From: Burkholderia sp. L27(2015)
Lineage (GTDB): Bacteria; Pseudomonadota; Gammaproteobacteria; Burkholderiales; Burkholderiaceae
Assembly: GCF_009765705.1 (NCBI RefSeq)
Contig: NZ_LMUX01000017.1
Span: 203,882 to 267,881 of the forward strand
DNA length: 64,000 nt
Direction: 5' to 3'
Part shown: piece after piece, positions 54,280 through 62,878 of the stretch
How the letters are laid out: every line of letters begins with the position of its first letter
Numbering within the stretch: position 1 is the stretch's first letter
Notes under the pieces: generated by a model
Told to the model about the DNA's origin: nothing
The model's database searches: none
What the model saw: the letters and a program-made list of their open reading frames with translations, nothing else
Made by a program: the position numbers and the translations under genes

Positions 54280-55455
54280 ATGAAGAAAGGAATGCTTCTC
54301 GTATTGGCGCCCCTGTGCCTGTCTGCCGGTGCTGTTCACGCCCAAAGCAGCGTCACGCTGTACGGATTGGTCGACGAAGGCCTCTTGCTCAACACCAACG
54401 CAAAAAACGTAGTCAACGGAACGAACATAGGCGGCCGGCAATTGCAAATCGATTCGGTCTCGGGGACCAACGGTAGCCGTTGGGGCCTGCGGGGTTCGGA
54501 AGATCTCGGTGGCGGGTTGCACACCGTTTTCACCTTGGAGTCTGGGGTGAATCTCAGCAACGGCGCATTTGGTCAAGGCAATACGCCGTTCGGGCGTCAG
54601 GCATACGTTGGACTGGGAAGCGACAAGTTTGGGACGGTAACGCTTGGGCGCCAATACACAAGCATCAAGGATTTTGTCGGCCCCTTTGGCTTCGCGCTGG
54701 CATACGGCGGCTCGATTACCGAGCATGTGGGCAATACCGATGACATCAACGATACCTTCCGTTTGAACAACACCATCAAATACACCAGTCCCGATTTCAA
54801 CGGCCTGACCTTTGGCGGTGCTGCAAGCCTTGGCGGTGTCGCCGGCCAGGTTTCGCAGGCAAGCGCATATATGCTGGGCGCCGCTTATAATCGCGGCCCG
54901 CTGGGCTTAGGCGCTGGTTACGAGTTCTTCAAATCGCCATCAGCGACGGGCGGTATTCTCAACGACAACGTGGCAGGACTGCAGGCGCTGAATTCGTTTA
55001 ATGCCGGTTATCTCGGAACGAACCCCGCCAGTGCCCAGCAGAATATTGCCGTTGGCGGCAGCTACGAAATCGGTGCGACAAAATTGGGTGTGGTTTATAC
55101 GAACACAAAGTACCTGAACATCGGGGCTTTCCACGGCGCCACCGCAACGATCAACAATTTTGAACTGAACGCCAAATATCAATTCAACCCGTCGCTCTAC
55201 GTAGCGGGCGATTACAACTATACGAAGGGGAATGCCGTCTCCGGAAAAACAGGTGACCAAAAATACAACCAGTTCTCGATGAAACTCGATTACGCGCTGT
55301 CCAAGCGGACCGACGTCTATCTACTCGGTACGTTCCAGCAGGCAAGCGGGACCAACTCCCTGGGCTCCATCGCGGTGGCGGATATCGGCAACCTCGGCGA
55401 CTCGTCGAATAACCACCAGGCGGTCGCCCGAGCTGCGATCCGGCATCGGTTCTAG
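54280..55455 (+). CDS. Gram-negative porin (Burkholderiales type)
   Basis: A 391-residue outer-membrane trimeric porin. Signal peptide about 1-21 ending VHAQ, then SSVTLYGLVDEG, the RWGLRGSEDLGGGL loop and strand, GRQ(A/Y) motifs and a C-terminal strand ending in Phe, RAAIRHRF, needed for BAM assembly. ATG 54280 has GGAG eight bases upstream. A large hairpin lies in its leader and a terminator follows at 55593. A second, related porin follows on the same strand. Confidence 0.92.
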   Translation: MKKGMLLVLAPLCLSAGAVHAQSSVTLYGLVDEGLLLNTNAKNVVNGTNIGGRQLQIDSVSGTNGSRWGLRGSEDLGGGLHTVFTLESGVNLSNGAFGQGNTPFGRQAYVGLGSDKFGTVTLGRQYTSIKDFVGPFGFALAYGGSITEHVGNTDDINDTFRLNNTIKYTSPDFNGLTFGGAASLGGVAGQVSQASAYMLGAAYNRGPLGLGAGYEFFKSPSATGGILNDNVAGLQALNSFNAGYLGTNPASAQQNIAVGGSYEIGATKLGVVYTNTKYLNIGAFHGATATINNFELNAKYQFNPSLYVAGDYNYTKGNAVSGKTGDQKYNQFSMKLDYALSKRTDVYLLGTFQQASGTNSLGSIAVADIGNLGDSSNNHQAVARAAIRHRF

Positions 55456-55887
55456 TTGGCGCTTTCAGGACAGTTTTCTGTCCGGCATCGGAGCACCTTC
55501 AGAACGGAACGTGGAAAAGTAGAGTAAGTACCGCAGTAACGTAGCACCGTAGTAATGCTTTAACGAAGTATTTTTGCGAGAAGTTGGACTTGGATGGTAC
55601 TGGCCTCAAAACCAAGTGCCATCTTTTTTTGGCATATTTCGGGAGAAAAATCACGTCGTGATGGTTATGGAATTTATAGAAATTAAAAATATATTTAGTT
55701 TTACTAATTTAGTAAATTAAAGCGTACCGGCAACACCATCCCTATCGTAAAACTTGCAGTTCTTGAAGAAGGTAGAGATCGACGCGGGATCAGAAGACGG
55801 CGCGCCAGGAGCAAGCAAGGAGTTACCCGACTTCGGGTCAGGTACGAAAAGTCATAAGAAAACTTAAAGCATTTTGAGACGACTTCA
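55456..55887. other. Intergenic region between the two porins
   Basis: 432 bases with no gene. It holds a GGACAG/CTGTCC hairpin (55468-55483), the terminator at 55593-55630, and AT-rich DNA (about 55670-55720) that could hold the second porin's promoter. A short CCCGA-type hairpin lies at 55825-55838. Confidence 0.65.
55593..55630 (+). terminator. Rho-independent terminator after the first porin
   Basis: GATGGTACTGG pairs with CCAAGTGCCATC (one bulge, one G-T pair) around an 8-base loop, followed by seven T. Confidence 0.8.
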
Positions 55888-57051
55888 ATGAAGAAACATA
55901 TTCTCGCCTTTGTGGCGTTGTGCCCGCTTGTCGGGGCTGTACATGCACAAAGCACCGTGACGCTGTATGGCCTGATCGATGAGGGTTTCGAAGCGATAAA
56001 TAATACGAACGTAGCGGGCAGTACCGGACATCAATATCGACTCGATGCGACGTACGGCTTGAACAGTTCGCGCTGGGGCCTCAGAGGTACCGAGGATCTG
56101 GGCGGCGGCCTCGCGGCGGTATTCACGCTCGAGAACGGTTTTGAACTCAATAGTGGAAAGTTGGGCCAGGGCGGCGCCGAATTCGGGCGACAAGCCTTCG
56201 TGGGCCTGAGCAGCCGCCAACTGGGTACGGTTACGCTTGGCCGCCAGTACGACAGCGTGGTGGATTATCTCGGCGGTTTCGAATTCGGTGATTCTAGCGT
56301 CGGCACCGGGCACTCGGCGCACCCTGGCGACCTGGACAACTTCAACAACGGCCGCCGCACCAATAACGCGATCAAATTCAAAAGTATCGACTACGCAGGG
56401 CTGACGTTCGGCGGCGTGTATAGCCTGGGCGGTGTACCCGGGTCGCTCACTACCAACCAGGTGTACTCATTGGGCGCAGGATACAAGCAAGGCCCGCTCG
56501 CATTGGGGGTCGCCTACCTGAACGTGAAAAACCCTGCGGCTTCGCTGTTCGGCAGCAACCCCAGCGATACCGCCGCGTCCAATGGACTGACGGCCACGCC
56601 CGTGTACAGCGGCTACGCTACAGCGACGTCGTATCAAGTGATAGGCACCGGCGCCTCATATACGTTAGGTGCGGCCGTCCTCGGTGCGACCTACTCGAAT
56701 GTCCGATTCGCAAATATCGCCGCGCTAGGAGGCAGCACAGCAGTCTTCAACGATGCAGAAGCGAGCTTCCAGTATCGCTTGACGCAAACCTTCCTGGCCG
56801 GCGTGTCATATAACTACACGCGCGGCAGCGAGGTCACGGGCAAGGTCGGTGGCGTGAATTACAACCAATTCGCCATCGGCGCGAACTACACGTTGTCCAA
56901 GCGCACGGACGTGTATGCGGTACTCGACTACCAGACGGTCAGCGGACGCGATTCGACCGGCGGCGTCGCAGTGGCAAATGTGGCCGGAGTATCGCCGTCG
57001 ACCAATCCACATCAAGCCGTCGGTCGAGTGGGTATCCGTACGCGGTTCTGA
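55888..57051 (+). CDS. Gram-negative porin (second copy)
   Basis: A 387-residue porin of the same family as the upstream gene, with signal peptide (about 1-20), STVTLYGLIDEG, RWGLRGTEDLGGGL and a final strand ending RTRF with C-terminal Phe. Several external loops differ in length and sequence from the first porin, so their pore selectivity may differ. The Shine-Dalgarno is weak. It is separated from the first by a terminator, so it should have its own promoter. Confidence 0.92.
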   Translation: MKKHILAFVALCPLVGAVHAQSTVTLYGLIDEGFEAINNTNVAGSTGHQYRLDATYGLNSSRWGLRGTEDLGGGLAAVFTLENGFELNSGKLGQGGAEFGRQAFVGLSSRQLGTVTLGRQYDSVVDYLGGFEFGDSSVGTGHSAHPGDLDNFNNGRRTNNAIKFKSIDYAGLTFGGVYSLGGVPGSLTTNQVYSLGAGYKQGPLALGVAYLNVKNPAASLFGSNPSDTAASNGLTATPVYSGYATATSYQVIGTGASYTLGAAVLGATYSNVRFANIAALGGSTAVFNDAEASFQYRLTQTFLAGVSYNYTRGSEVTGKVGGVNYNQFAIGANYTLSKRTDVYAVLDYQTVSGRDSTGGVAVANVAGVSPSTNPHQAVGRVGIRTRF

Positions 57052-57065
57052 TTTGTCTCTGCCGG

Positions 57066-57289
57066 CTCGCGCATGAGAATCTCGAACCAGCGGGTTATCG
57101 TGCGCCACTGGCCGGCCGGCCCGATGATCGAGACAAATTCGCCCGGTGAAATATCCAAAGAGACACCTTCCAGAGCGCGGAACGGCTCGCCGCCCACGTC
57201 AAACCTAGGGCGCCGATTGTGATCATCCCCAGCACGATCTGCGGATAGTCGACGAGCGAATACGCTCCCCAGGTTTCGTCGCCGATACC
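57066..57289 (-). pseudogene. Remnant of a nitrate/sulfonate/taurine-type ABC transporter
   Basis: Two frames overlap: 57289-57187 gives the end of a permease ('LVDYPQIVLGMITIGALGLT'), and 57203-57066 gives the start of an ATPase (RALEGVSLDISPGEFVSIIGP) in which the P-loop that should follow is lost (AGQWRT). This was the junction of a permease-ATPase gene pair; both are cut, and the ATPase cannot bind ATP. Confidence 0.65.
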
Positions 57290-57386
57290 GAATTGGAATA
57301 AGTTCGCTCGTCGTCTGGTTAGCATTAGTACAGACACGATATTTCAAGGTGCGTGTGCTCCACATCCCATTACAAGGCGTAAGCAT

Positions 57387-57590
57387 ATGAGAAATTTCAA
57401 CGCACAACCTGACCTTCGATCGACCCCGATCGAACGTCGATCGGAAAGGCTGCACGCGGCAAGAGCGGTGTTTTTTGTAGGCGTTGTCAGCCTGCTCTGC
57501 GTGGGCTGCACGTCAATACCCACCACCAACAGCCAAGCGAACGGCTGCGTGGGACCCGTGAGTTTTTGCACCCCTTATTTTGGCTCTTGA
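57387..57590 (+). CDS. Small hypothetical lipoprotein
   Basis: A 67-residue ORF with a basic N-terminus, a hydrophobic core and a possible lipobox ending in Cys46 (SLLCVGC, with Cys at -3, which is unusual). The mature part would be only 22 residues with two more cysteines. AAGGCG lies nine bases upstream. No family recognised; it could also be a decayed gene next to the ABC remnant. Confidence 0.4.
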   Translation: MRNFNAQPDLRSTPIERRSERLHAARAVFFVGVVSLLCVGCTSIPTTNSQANGCVGPVSFCTPYFGS

Positions 57591-57643
57591 TTGGCCGTTA
57601 TCACTCGGATGTCCTGCACACAGATTAATTTTTCGAACCTGCT

Positions 57644-57669
57644 GTAACCGATATTGGTAAGCAAGCGAA
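57644..57669 (+). promoter_or_regulatory. SigF-type promoter of the doxX-ECF-anti-sigma operon
   Basis: GTAACC at 57644-57649, 16 bases, CGAA at 57666-57669, 72 bases before doxX2. It is the same motif and spacing as at 48695-48720. Confidence 0.7.
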
Positions 57670-57741
57670 TTATCCTAAACGGATAGTTGCGCGTTCGTTC
57701 CGAAACGCATCCAAGGACATCTCAATTTGAGGTTACACCGC

Positions 57742-58266
57742 ATGAAAACTTTTCACCAAGCCACTCAAGGGGAAAGCAGTTTGCTTCGCCTTCCCTTCGG
57801 ATTACCGAGAAGTTGGAATCTCGCACCTTGGGTGCCGATTCCAATCCGTTTGATCGTCGGTTACGGATTCGTGGCCCACGGACTGGCCAAACTGGCCAAA
57901 GGCCCTGATTCATTTACCGCCATTTTGTATGCGCTCCACGTCCCCGCCCCTCACCTTATGACTTGGGTCACCATCCTCACCGAACTACTCGGAGGAGCGG
58001 CGGTGCTGCTGGGCGCCCTTGTTCCACTTGTGACGGTGCCGATGGCCGCCGTGCTCCTGGTCGCAATATTGACGGTGCATTTACCCTTCGGCTTTACGTC
58101 GATCAAATTGATGTCGGTAACCGCCGCCGGCCCCCAATTCGGGCGGCCCGGATACGAGACCGACTTGTTGTACCTGGCCGGCCTCGCCGCCCTGGTCATG
58201 GGCGGCGCGGGGCCATTCGCCGTGGACGGATTTCTCAGGAAACGGTTGTGGCCTTCGAATCAGTGA
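57742..58266 (+). CDS. DoxX family membrane protein (second)
   Basis: A 174-residue inner-membrane protein of the DoxX family, four helices, 'IPIRLIVGYGFVAHGLAKLAKGP' start (in two pieces by Val-Ala) and 'ILTELLGGAAVLLGALVPL'. The polar loop with 'GPQFGRPGYE' lies before the last helix. ATG 57742 has GAGG upstream. The ECF sigma gene follows 73 bases later. It is preceded by a SigF-type promoter, suggesting stress induction. Confidence 0.85.
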   Translation: MKTFHQATQGESSLLRLPFGLPRSWNLAPWVPIPIRLIVGYGFVAHGLAKLAKGPDSFTAILYALHVPAPHLMTWVTILTELLGGAAVLLGALVPLVTVPMAAVLLVAILTVHLPFGFTSIKLMSVTAAGPQFGRPGYETDLLYLAGLAALVMGGAGPFAVDGFLRKRLWPSNQ

Positions 58267-58339
58267 GCGCAGCTCATCCGTTTGGTCTGCGATCACGTGC
58301 TACTTAAGAAAGATGTCAGCAACTCGTTAAGGATGTTTG

Positions 58340-58852
58340 ATGGGAGTCCGTGAAGAAATCATGCAGCACGTGCCGCGATTGAGGCGTTACGCGCGAGCGT
58401 TGGTCAGGGATCACGACCTCGCGGACGATCTGGTACAAGATACGCTCGAGCGCGGCTTACGGAATACGGCGCGGTTTCGTCCTGGATCCGATTTGCGTGC
58501 CTGGTTGAGCACTATCATGCACAACGTGTTTGTAAATCAGATCAGCAAACTGGCATGGCACGCCCCGCACGTACAGGTCGAAGAGGTCGCGGAAAGCGAA
58601 TTTGCAATTTACGATAACCATTCGCAGTCGCTGGAAGTACGTGACATCGATGATGCGCTGCAGAAGCTTTCAACAGAGCAACGCGAAGTTATCTTGCTGG
58701 TCGCCCTGGATGAGATGAGCTACGCCGAGGTCGCATCCGCTCTACAGATCCCGATTGGGACTGTAATGTCGCGACTTTCCCGTGCTCGTGAACGCCTGCG
58801 TGAGTTGATGCCCGACTCGGAGTACGGCGAAAAAAGAAAGGTGGTGTCATGA
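58340..58852 (+). CDS. ECF sigma factor
   Basis: A 170-residue sigma-70 family protein with region 2 (DDLVQDTLERGLRNTARF...LRAWLSTIMHNVF) and region 4 (LDEMSYAEVASALQIPIGTVMSRLSRARERL). It is related to, but distinct from, the SigF-like factor at 47.8 kb. AAGGA lies six bases before ATG 58340; the TTG at 58337 is not needed. The stop overlaps the anti-sigma start (ATGA, 58849-58852). Confidence 0.9.
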   Translation: MGVREEIMQHVPRLRRYARALVRDHDLADDLVQDTLERGLRNTARFRPGSDLRAWLSTIMHNVFVNQISKLAWHAPHVQVEEVAESEFAIYDNHSQSLEVRDIDDALQKLSTEQREVILLVALDEMSYAEVASALQIPIGTVMSRLSRARERLRELMPDSEYGEKRKVVS

Positions 58853-59703
58853 ACCGCAAGAACGATCCCGTTACCGAAGATGATCTGCACGCGTACGTCG
58901 ACGACTTACTTTCCGAGCATCGTCGCGAAGACGTCGACAGAATGCTTGCGTCCAATGCCGAAGCCAAGCGGCGGGTCAACCATAACCGCATGCTCAACGA
59001 AATGATACGCGAACGTCATGTGCATGTATTGCGCGAGCCTGTGCCGCCGCGCTTGCAGCTGACAAGCAAACGCCGGTGGTTCGATGCCGCAAATATGCCT
59101 CGATTCGCGGGAATGGCCGCAGCACTTTTGCTCGGTATCGGCATCGGCACACACGTGTTGAGCATGTTCCCGCAGGGGGGCGATGAAGATGGCGTTGCGC
59201 ATCTCATCGCCGATGACGGCCTTGCCGGGTTCGCACGGCAGTCCGCGCTTGCGCATGTGATGTATTCCCCGGACGTGGAGCGCCCCGCGCTAGTCGATCC
59301 GCAACACGAGCGCGATCTCGGCAAATGGGTGTCGGGAAAACTGGGCACCGACGTGGTTCCGCCGGTACTGATGCACGCAGGTTACAAGCTGATGGGTGGA
59401 CGACTGTTGCCCGGACGTGAGGGTCCATTTGTACAGTTCACTTATAACGGCGAGAAAGGCGAGCGGGTCACACTGTGCATTTCGCGTCGAAAGACTGACG
59501 GTACCGTAACGACGGGGTTCGCGCTTTACAAGGACGGCCCCGTAAAGGTGTTTCATTGGATGGCCGGTAACTACGGCTATGCCGTAACCGGAGGGATCGA
59601 CCGTGCAGCGCTGCTTCAGGTCGCTCGCGATGTCCAATCCGACCTCGCAGCGAACAGTGCTGCGCCGCCGGCTGGCGCACCACTACCTACGACAGTGAAT
59701 TGA
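58849..59703 (+). CDS. Transmembrane anti-sigma factor
   Basis: A 284-residue single-pass membrane protein: cytoplasmic helical N-domain (1 to about 75, 'VTEDDLHAYVDDLLSEHR', typical of anti-sigma factors but without the zinc H-x3-C-x2-C motif), one membrane helix (about 85-107) and a periplasmic domain of about 175 residues. It should hold the ECF factor encoded just upstream. The periplasmic part ends Pro/Ala-rich. The signal sensed is unknown. Confidence 0.87.
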   Translation: MNRKNDPVTEDDLHAYVDDLLSEHRREDVDRMLASNAEAKRRVNHNRMLNEMIRERHVHVLREPVPPRLQLTSKRRWFDAANMPRFAGMAAALLLGIGIGTHVLSMFPQGGDEDGVAHLIADDGLAGFARQSALAHVMYSPDVERPALVDPQHERDLGKWVSGKLGTDVVPPVLMHAGYKLMGGRLLPGREGPFVQFTYNGEKGERVTLCISRRKTDGTVTTGFALYKDGPVKVFHWMAGNYGYAVTGGIDRAALLQVARDVQSDLAANSAAPPAGAPLPTTVN

Positions 59704-59740
59704 GCGCGTCGCTCTCGACGAGCCCTTCGGATGCGCTCCC

Positions 59741-60445
59741 TTAGTTCACCACGGGATAATTCGACGGGAACAGCGCGCGACGGGTCTCTTCATCCATCTC
59801 TTTCTTGAAAACGTGGTTCTTGCCGACCTGACGTGCGCGCTGCACCGCGGGCCGCGCATCGATGGTCTGAAATAAGCGCTTCAGATTCGGAAACTCGGCC
59901 AGCGGGTCGGCATCGCCCGGCAGTACTCTGCCTACGCGGTCCAGCCAACCCCAGGCCGAAATATCCGCGATCGAATAATCGTGGCCGACCAAGTACTCGC
60001 GCTCGGCCAGAGACCGATCGAGCACGCGATAATGCCGCTCGACCTCGCGCCGATAGCGGTTGATCACATAGGGCAGTTTTTCCGGCGCCGCGTGCTGGAA
60101 ATGCACGGCTTGTCCGGAGAACGGCCCTAGTCCGCTGCTCAGGAAAAACAGCCACGACAACAGTTCCGGGCGGTCGACCGGCGATCCCATGAAACGTCCG
60201 GTCTTCTCGCCCAAATACAACAAGATCGCGCTCGAATCGAACACCCGGGCATCGACACCGCCTGGGCCTTCCGTATCGATGATCGCGGGCACTTTTTCAT
60301 TCGGGTTGATCGAGCGAAAAGCTGGCGTGTGGTGCTCGCCCTTGCTGGTATCGACCGGTATGACTTCATACGTTAAACCCGTCTCCTCCAACATCAATGC
60401 AACTTTGGCTGGATTCGGCGTTGGGTGAAAGTAGAAACGGATCAT
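59741..60445 (-). CDS. Glutathione S-transferase (Nu/YfcG-like)
   Basis: A 234-residue GST: thioredoxin fold about 1-85 with 'HTPAFRSINPNEKVPAIID' (the glutathione-binding cis-Pro segment) and 'DSSAILLYLGEKTG', then a helical domain with the N-capping 'VGHDYSIADISAW'. The layout resembles YfcG/YghU types with disulfide-bond reductase activity. ATG 60445 is chosen for the family N-terminus. It is 97 bases after the peroxiredoxin gene, probably one operon. Confidence 0.87.
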   Translation of the reverse strand: MIRFYFHPTPNPAKVALMLEETGLTYEVIPVDTSKGEHHTPAFRSINPNEKVPAIIDTEGPGGVDARVFDSSAILLYLGEKTGRFMGSPVDRPELLSWLFFLSSGLGPFSGQAVHFQHAAPEKLPYVINRYRREVERHYRVLDRSLAEREYLVGHDYSIADISAWGWLDRVGRVLPGDADPLAEFPNLKRLFQTIDARPAVQRARQVGKNHVFKKEMDEETRRALFPSNYPVVN

Positions 60446-60542
60446 GTCGCTCTCTAATCGGAATGGTCTATGGGAGGGTATGGTGAGGACAGCGCCTCGC
60501 CTGCTGTGTGGATCTATCGGGAAGCGCCACCACGAGTTGGAC

Positions 60543-61211
60543 TCATGAGGTGCGAGTACCGGCCGCTCGAATATTTTGCAGCGATGCGACAATCGCTTCG
60601 GGAGCGAGCCGCTGACGATAATCGATTTGGACAGAGGCCAGTACGATACGTCGATCGCGCCCGATCACATAGGTCGCAGGTACCGGCAACTCCCAACTGT
60701 CGTCGCCGTTGAACAAGGGCAGCGCCTTATTATTCGCTATCAATGCCGCACGTAGTTCATCGGGCAGCGTGTACACCAGCCCGAACGCGCGTGCCACGCG
60801 GTTGCCGACATCGCTGAGCACATCGAATTCCAGCGCATTTTGTTCGACGGTGAACAGCGACTTGTCCGGCAACTGTGCCGAGACCGCCATCAGGCGGCCG
60901 CCCAGCGCCGTGATCTCCGGCAGTGAGCGTTGATAAGCGCGCAACTGAAGATTGCAGTAGGGGCACCAAGCACCTCGATAAAATGTGACAACCACCGGGC
61001 CGTCGCGCAGCGCTTGCGATAGTGAAACCGATTTTCCTTGCGCATTGGGCAACGCGAACTCCGGCGCTTCGCTGCCCATTGCTGGCGTATTTTCGATGAG
61101 AAAGTTCGCCCGTAACTCCTCAACCTTCGCGTCGTATAGTTCAGCTCGGCCGGCCGGCATCGTGCGTATATGCTCGACACGAAAGTCGGTCAGTTCCTTT
61201 TCCAGTCCCAT
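60543..61211 (-). CDS. AhpC/TSA-type peroxiredoxin
   Basis: A 222-residue peroxiredoxin-like protein with thioredoxin fold. The active site is GAWCPYCNLQL with Cys83 and Cys86, so a CxxC-type redox centre in place of the usual TxxC; members act as thiol peroxidases or reductases. The N-terminal 45 residues are helical, outside the fold. An operator-like site lies about 90 bases upstream of ATG 61211. With the GST it forms a probable oxidative-stress operon. Confidence 0.85.
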   Translation of the reverse strand: MGLEKELTDFRVEHIRTMPAGRAELYDAKVEELRANFLIENTPAMGSEAPEFALPNAQGKSVSLSQALRDGPVVVTFYRGAWCPYCNLQLRAYQRSLPEITALGGRLMAVSAQLPDKSLFTVEQNALEFDVLSDVGNRVARAFGLVYTLPDELRAALIANNKALPLFNGDDSWELPVPATYVIGRDRRIVLASVQIDYRQRLAPEAIVASLQNIRAAGTRTS

Positions 61212-61298
61212 TTGTGCCTGCTCCGATCGAATCGCGCGCCGCTTGCGTGCTAACCGATTCGATCGGCCGCACCAAGGAAAACGGATTGCGACATTAAT

Positions 61299-61333
61299 GC
61301 GTTTTATTTTAGAACGAACGATTTAGAATATAC
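61299..61333. promoter_or_regulatory. Operator-like site upstream of the peroxiredoxin-GST operon
   Basis: TTTTAGAACG followed by a TTTAGAATATAC half; it aligns along its whole length with the 35 bases at 62133-62167 in front of the TetR gene. Confidence 0.55.
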
Positions 61334-61375
61334 TTCTGCCATCGAGATGGCAACTCTCGATAGCGATATTTGCGT

Positions 61376-61513
61376 CCGATTTTCCGTGAACAGCCAGAGA
61401 CGATACCCTATGCGATCACCCGCTACGTCAATGAAACAAATCGACTCTACGGCGTGCTCGATCGGCGGCTCGCAGGGCGCAGCTTCATCGCGGGCGAGCA
61501 TTACACGATCGCT
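61376..61513 (+). pseudogene. GST C-terminal fragment
   Basis: Encodes 'PYAITRYVNETNRLYGVLDR' and then a 'FIAGEHYTIA' end, the helical half of a GST close to the intact GST at 59741, but on the opposite strand. The thioredoxin half is missing and the frame runs on into hexamer repeats. Confidence 0.65.
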
Positions 61514-61535
61514 TGTTCTCACGACACCTCCTGCC

Positions 61536-62111
61536 TCAGGCTGCGAAATGCAGAGCGCGCGCCGACTCCGACTCCGACTCCGACTCCGACTCCGACACCG
61601 ACACCGACACCGACACCGACCGCGCTATGAGATCGTGATCTGGCTTAGCCTCGAGCGCCGAGGCGCTGCCTCTTTTTCCTGTCAACACCGGATGGAGCTC
61701 AGATGCGGCTCCTTCGAGCCGATACTCACTGCCGCAGGCGCGGCAATAGACATTGTCCCCGGCAACGCTATCGCGCTGCAGCACGATCGTCGGGCCGCAC
61801 ATCAAGCATTCTTGCAGCGGGATACCTTCATCGGTGTGACCCACGATATGGTGCAACTCCGCGCTTTCGCCGAGTTGGACGAACTGTTCGCCAAACCGGG
61901 AGTCGAATTGGCGGCCTAGGTTTTCGCGAATGATCCCAAGCGCCTTTTCAACCGGCATGCCCCGACGATAAGGGCGGTTGCTGGTCATCGCATCGAAGGC
62001 CTCGCAGATCCCGACGATGCGCGCAGCAGCGGGAATATCGTGTTGTGTGAGACCGCGAGGATATCCGCGTCCGCCGGGCGTCTCGTGATGCATATAGACT
62101 GCGTCCATCAC
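61536..62111 (-). pseudogene. HD-GYP-domain fragment with zinc-ribbon-like tail
   Basis: An ORF of 191 codons. It begins inside an HD-GYP domain: HHETPGGRGYP and 'EAFDAMTSNRPYRRGMPVEKA' are present, but the upstream HD part (HxxxxHD) is missing, and an in-frame TAG sits just before the GTG. A CxxC...CxxC ribbon follows (ECLMCG, YCRACG), then a Ser-Val/Ser-Glu tail made of hexamer repeats. c-di-GMP hydrolysis would be lost. It may be decayed or a short expressed remnant. Confidence 0.6.
61562..61621. repeat. Hexanucleotide tandem repeat
   Basis: Five ccgact units, four ccgaca units and one ccgacc, with no interruptions. On the minus strand it codes for (Ser-Glu) and (Ser-Val) repeats at the end of the HD-GYP fragment. 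Copy number is likely variable. Confidence 0.95.
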
Positions 62112-62135
62112 CTAGCTGGCGCTTGTTTTTGATTG

Positions 62136-62167
62136 GTATATTCTAGAACGATTGTTCTAGAATATAC
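62136..62167. promoter_or_regulatory. Perfect long palindrome: TetR operator
   Basis: Arms GTATATTCTAGAAC and GTTCTAGAATATAC, 14 bases each, around 'gatt', 56 bases before the TetR start. Probably the autoregulatory site. Confidence 0.8.
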
Positions 62168-62223
62168 TACATGAAATAAAGTGGCGACGTCGTGTTGCCT
62201 CTGTACGGAGAGGCATAGCACGA

Positions 62224-62859
62224 ATGGCAAGACCCAGAGAATTCGATGAATCCGCCGTTCTTGATGCCGCCGCTCAATGCTTTTGGGATCGCGGATACCA
62301 GGCTACGTCTATGCGCGACCTTGCTGAAAATACGGGTATTACCGGTGCCAGCCTTTACAACGCGTTCGGTGACAAGCGTTCGTTGTATCGGCGTGTGCTC
62401 GATCATTATGTCGAGCGTAGCTTCGGCGATCGAGTTAAACGCTTCGAAGGACACCTTCCTCCGCGCGAAGCCATTGATGCGTTTTTCAGGGAAATCGTAG
62501 AGACCTCGTTGAACGACGCCCAGCGCAAAGGGTGCATGTTGGTAAACTCCGCGCTGGAGGTTGCACCGCACGACCCGGAATTTCAGCGTGCGATTGCCAA
62601 GGTGCTTGTCCGGGTCGAAGACTTTTTCCGTCGCTGCGTACAGGCGGCCCAGTGCGCCGGTACAATTTCGAGCGCGCAGAGCGCGGAAGATCTGGGGCGA
62701 CTGTTGCTGGGCGTTTTCTTGGCGATTCGAGTGCTCGCGCGTGTTCGGCCTGAACGGGTGCTATTGGAAGGCCTGATAAAGCCCATCACCGCACTGCTCG
62801 ACGGATCTGCGCCTGCTAAAAGTCCATTGAGAAACAAGCGCGTCACCAGGTCCCATTAA
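62224..62859 (+). CDS. TetR/AcrR-family regulator
   Basis: A 211-residue TetR regulator. The helix-turn-helix region is about 25-50 (TSMRDLAENTGITGASLYNAFG); the C-terminal part has 'RKGCMLVNSALEVAPHDPEF' as in TetR_C families that respond to oxidants or aromatics. GAGAGG lies upstream. A 32-base palindrome precedes it and a related site precedes the peroxiredoxin-GST pair, so it may control both. It converges with the enolase-superfamily gene (19 bases apart). Confidence 0.9.
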   Translation: MARPREFDESAVLDAAAQCFWDRGYQATSMRDLAENTGITGASLYNAFGDKRSLYRRVLDHYVERSFGDRVKRFEGHLPPREAIDAFFREIVETSLNDAQRKGCMLVNSALEVAPHDPEFQRAIAKVLVRVEDFFRRCVQAAQCAGTISSAQSAEDLGRLLLGVFLAIRVLARVRPERVLLEGLIKPITALLDGSAPAKSPLRNKRVTRSH

Positions 62860-62878
62860 ATTCCGGGGCGTCGTGGGG

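Noticed and set aside
61370..61630. ORF ending in Pro-Thr repeats on the plus strand as a real gene
   Set aside because: Only the GST-fragment part looks like protein; the rest is the hexamer repeat read in a chance frame.
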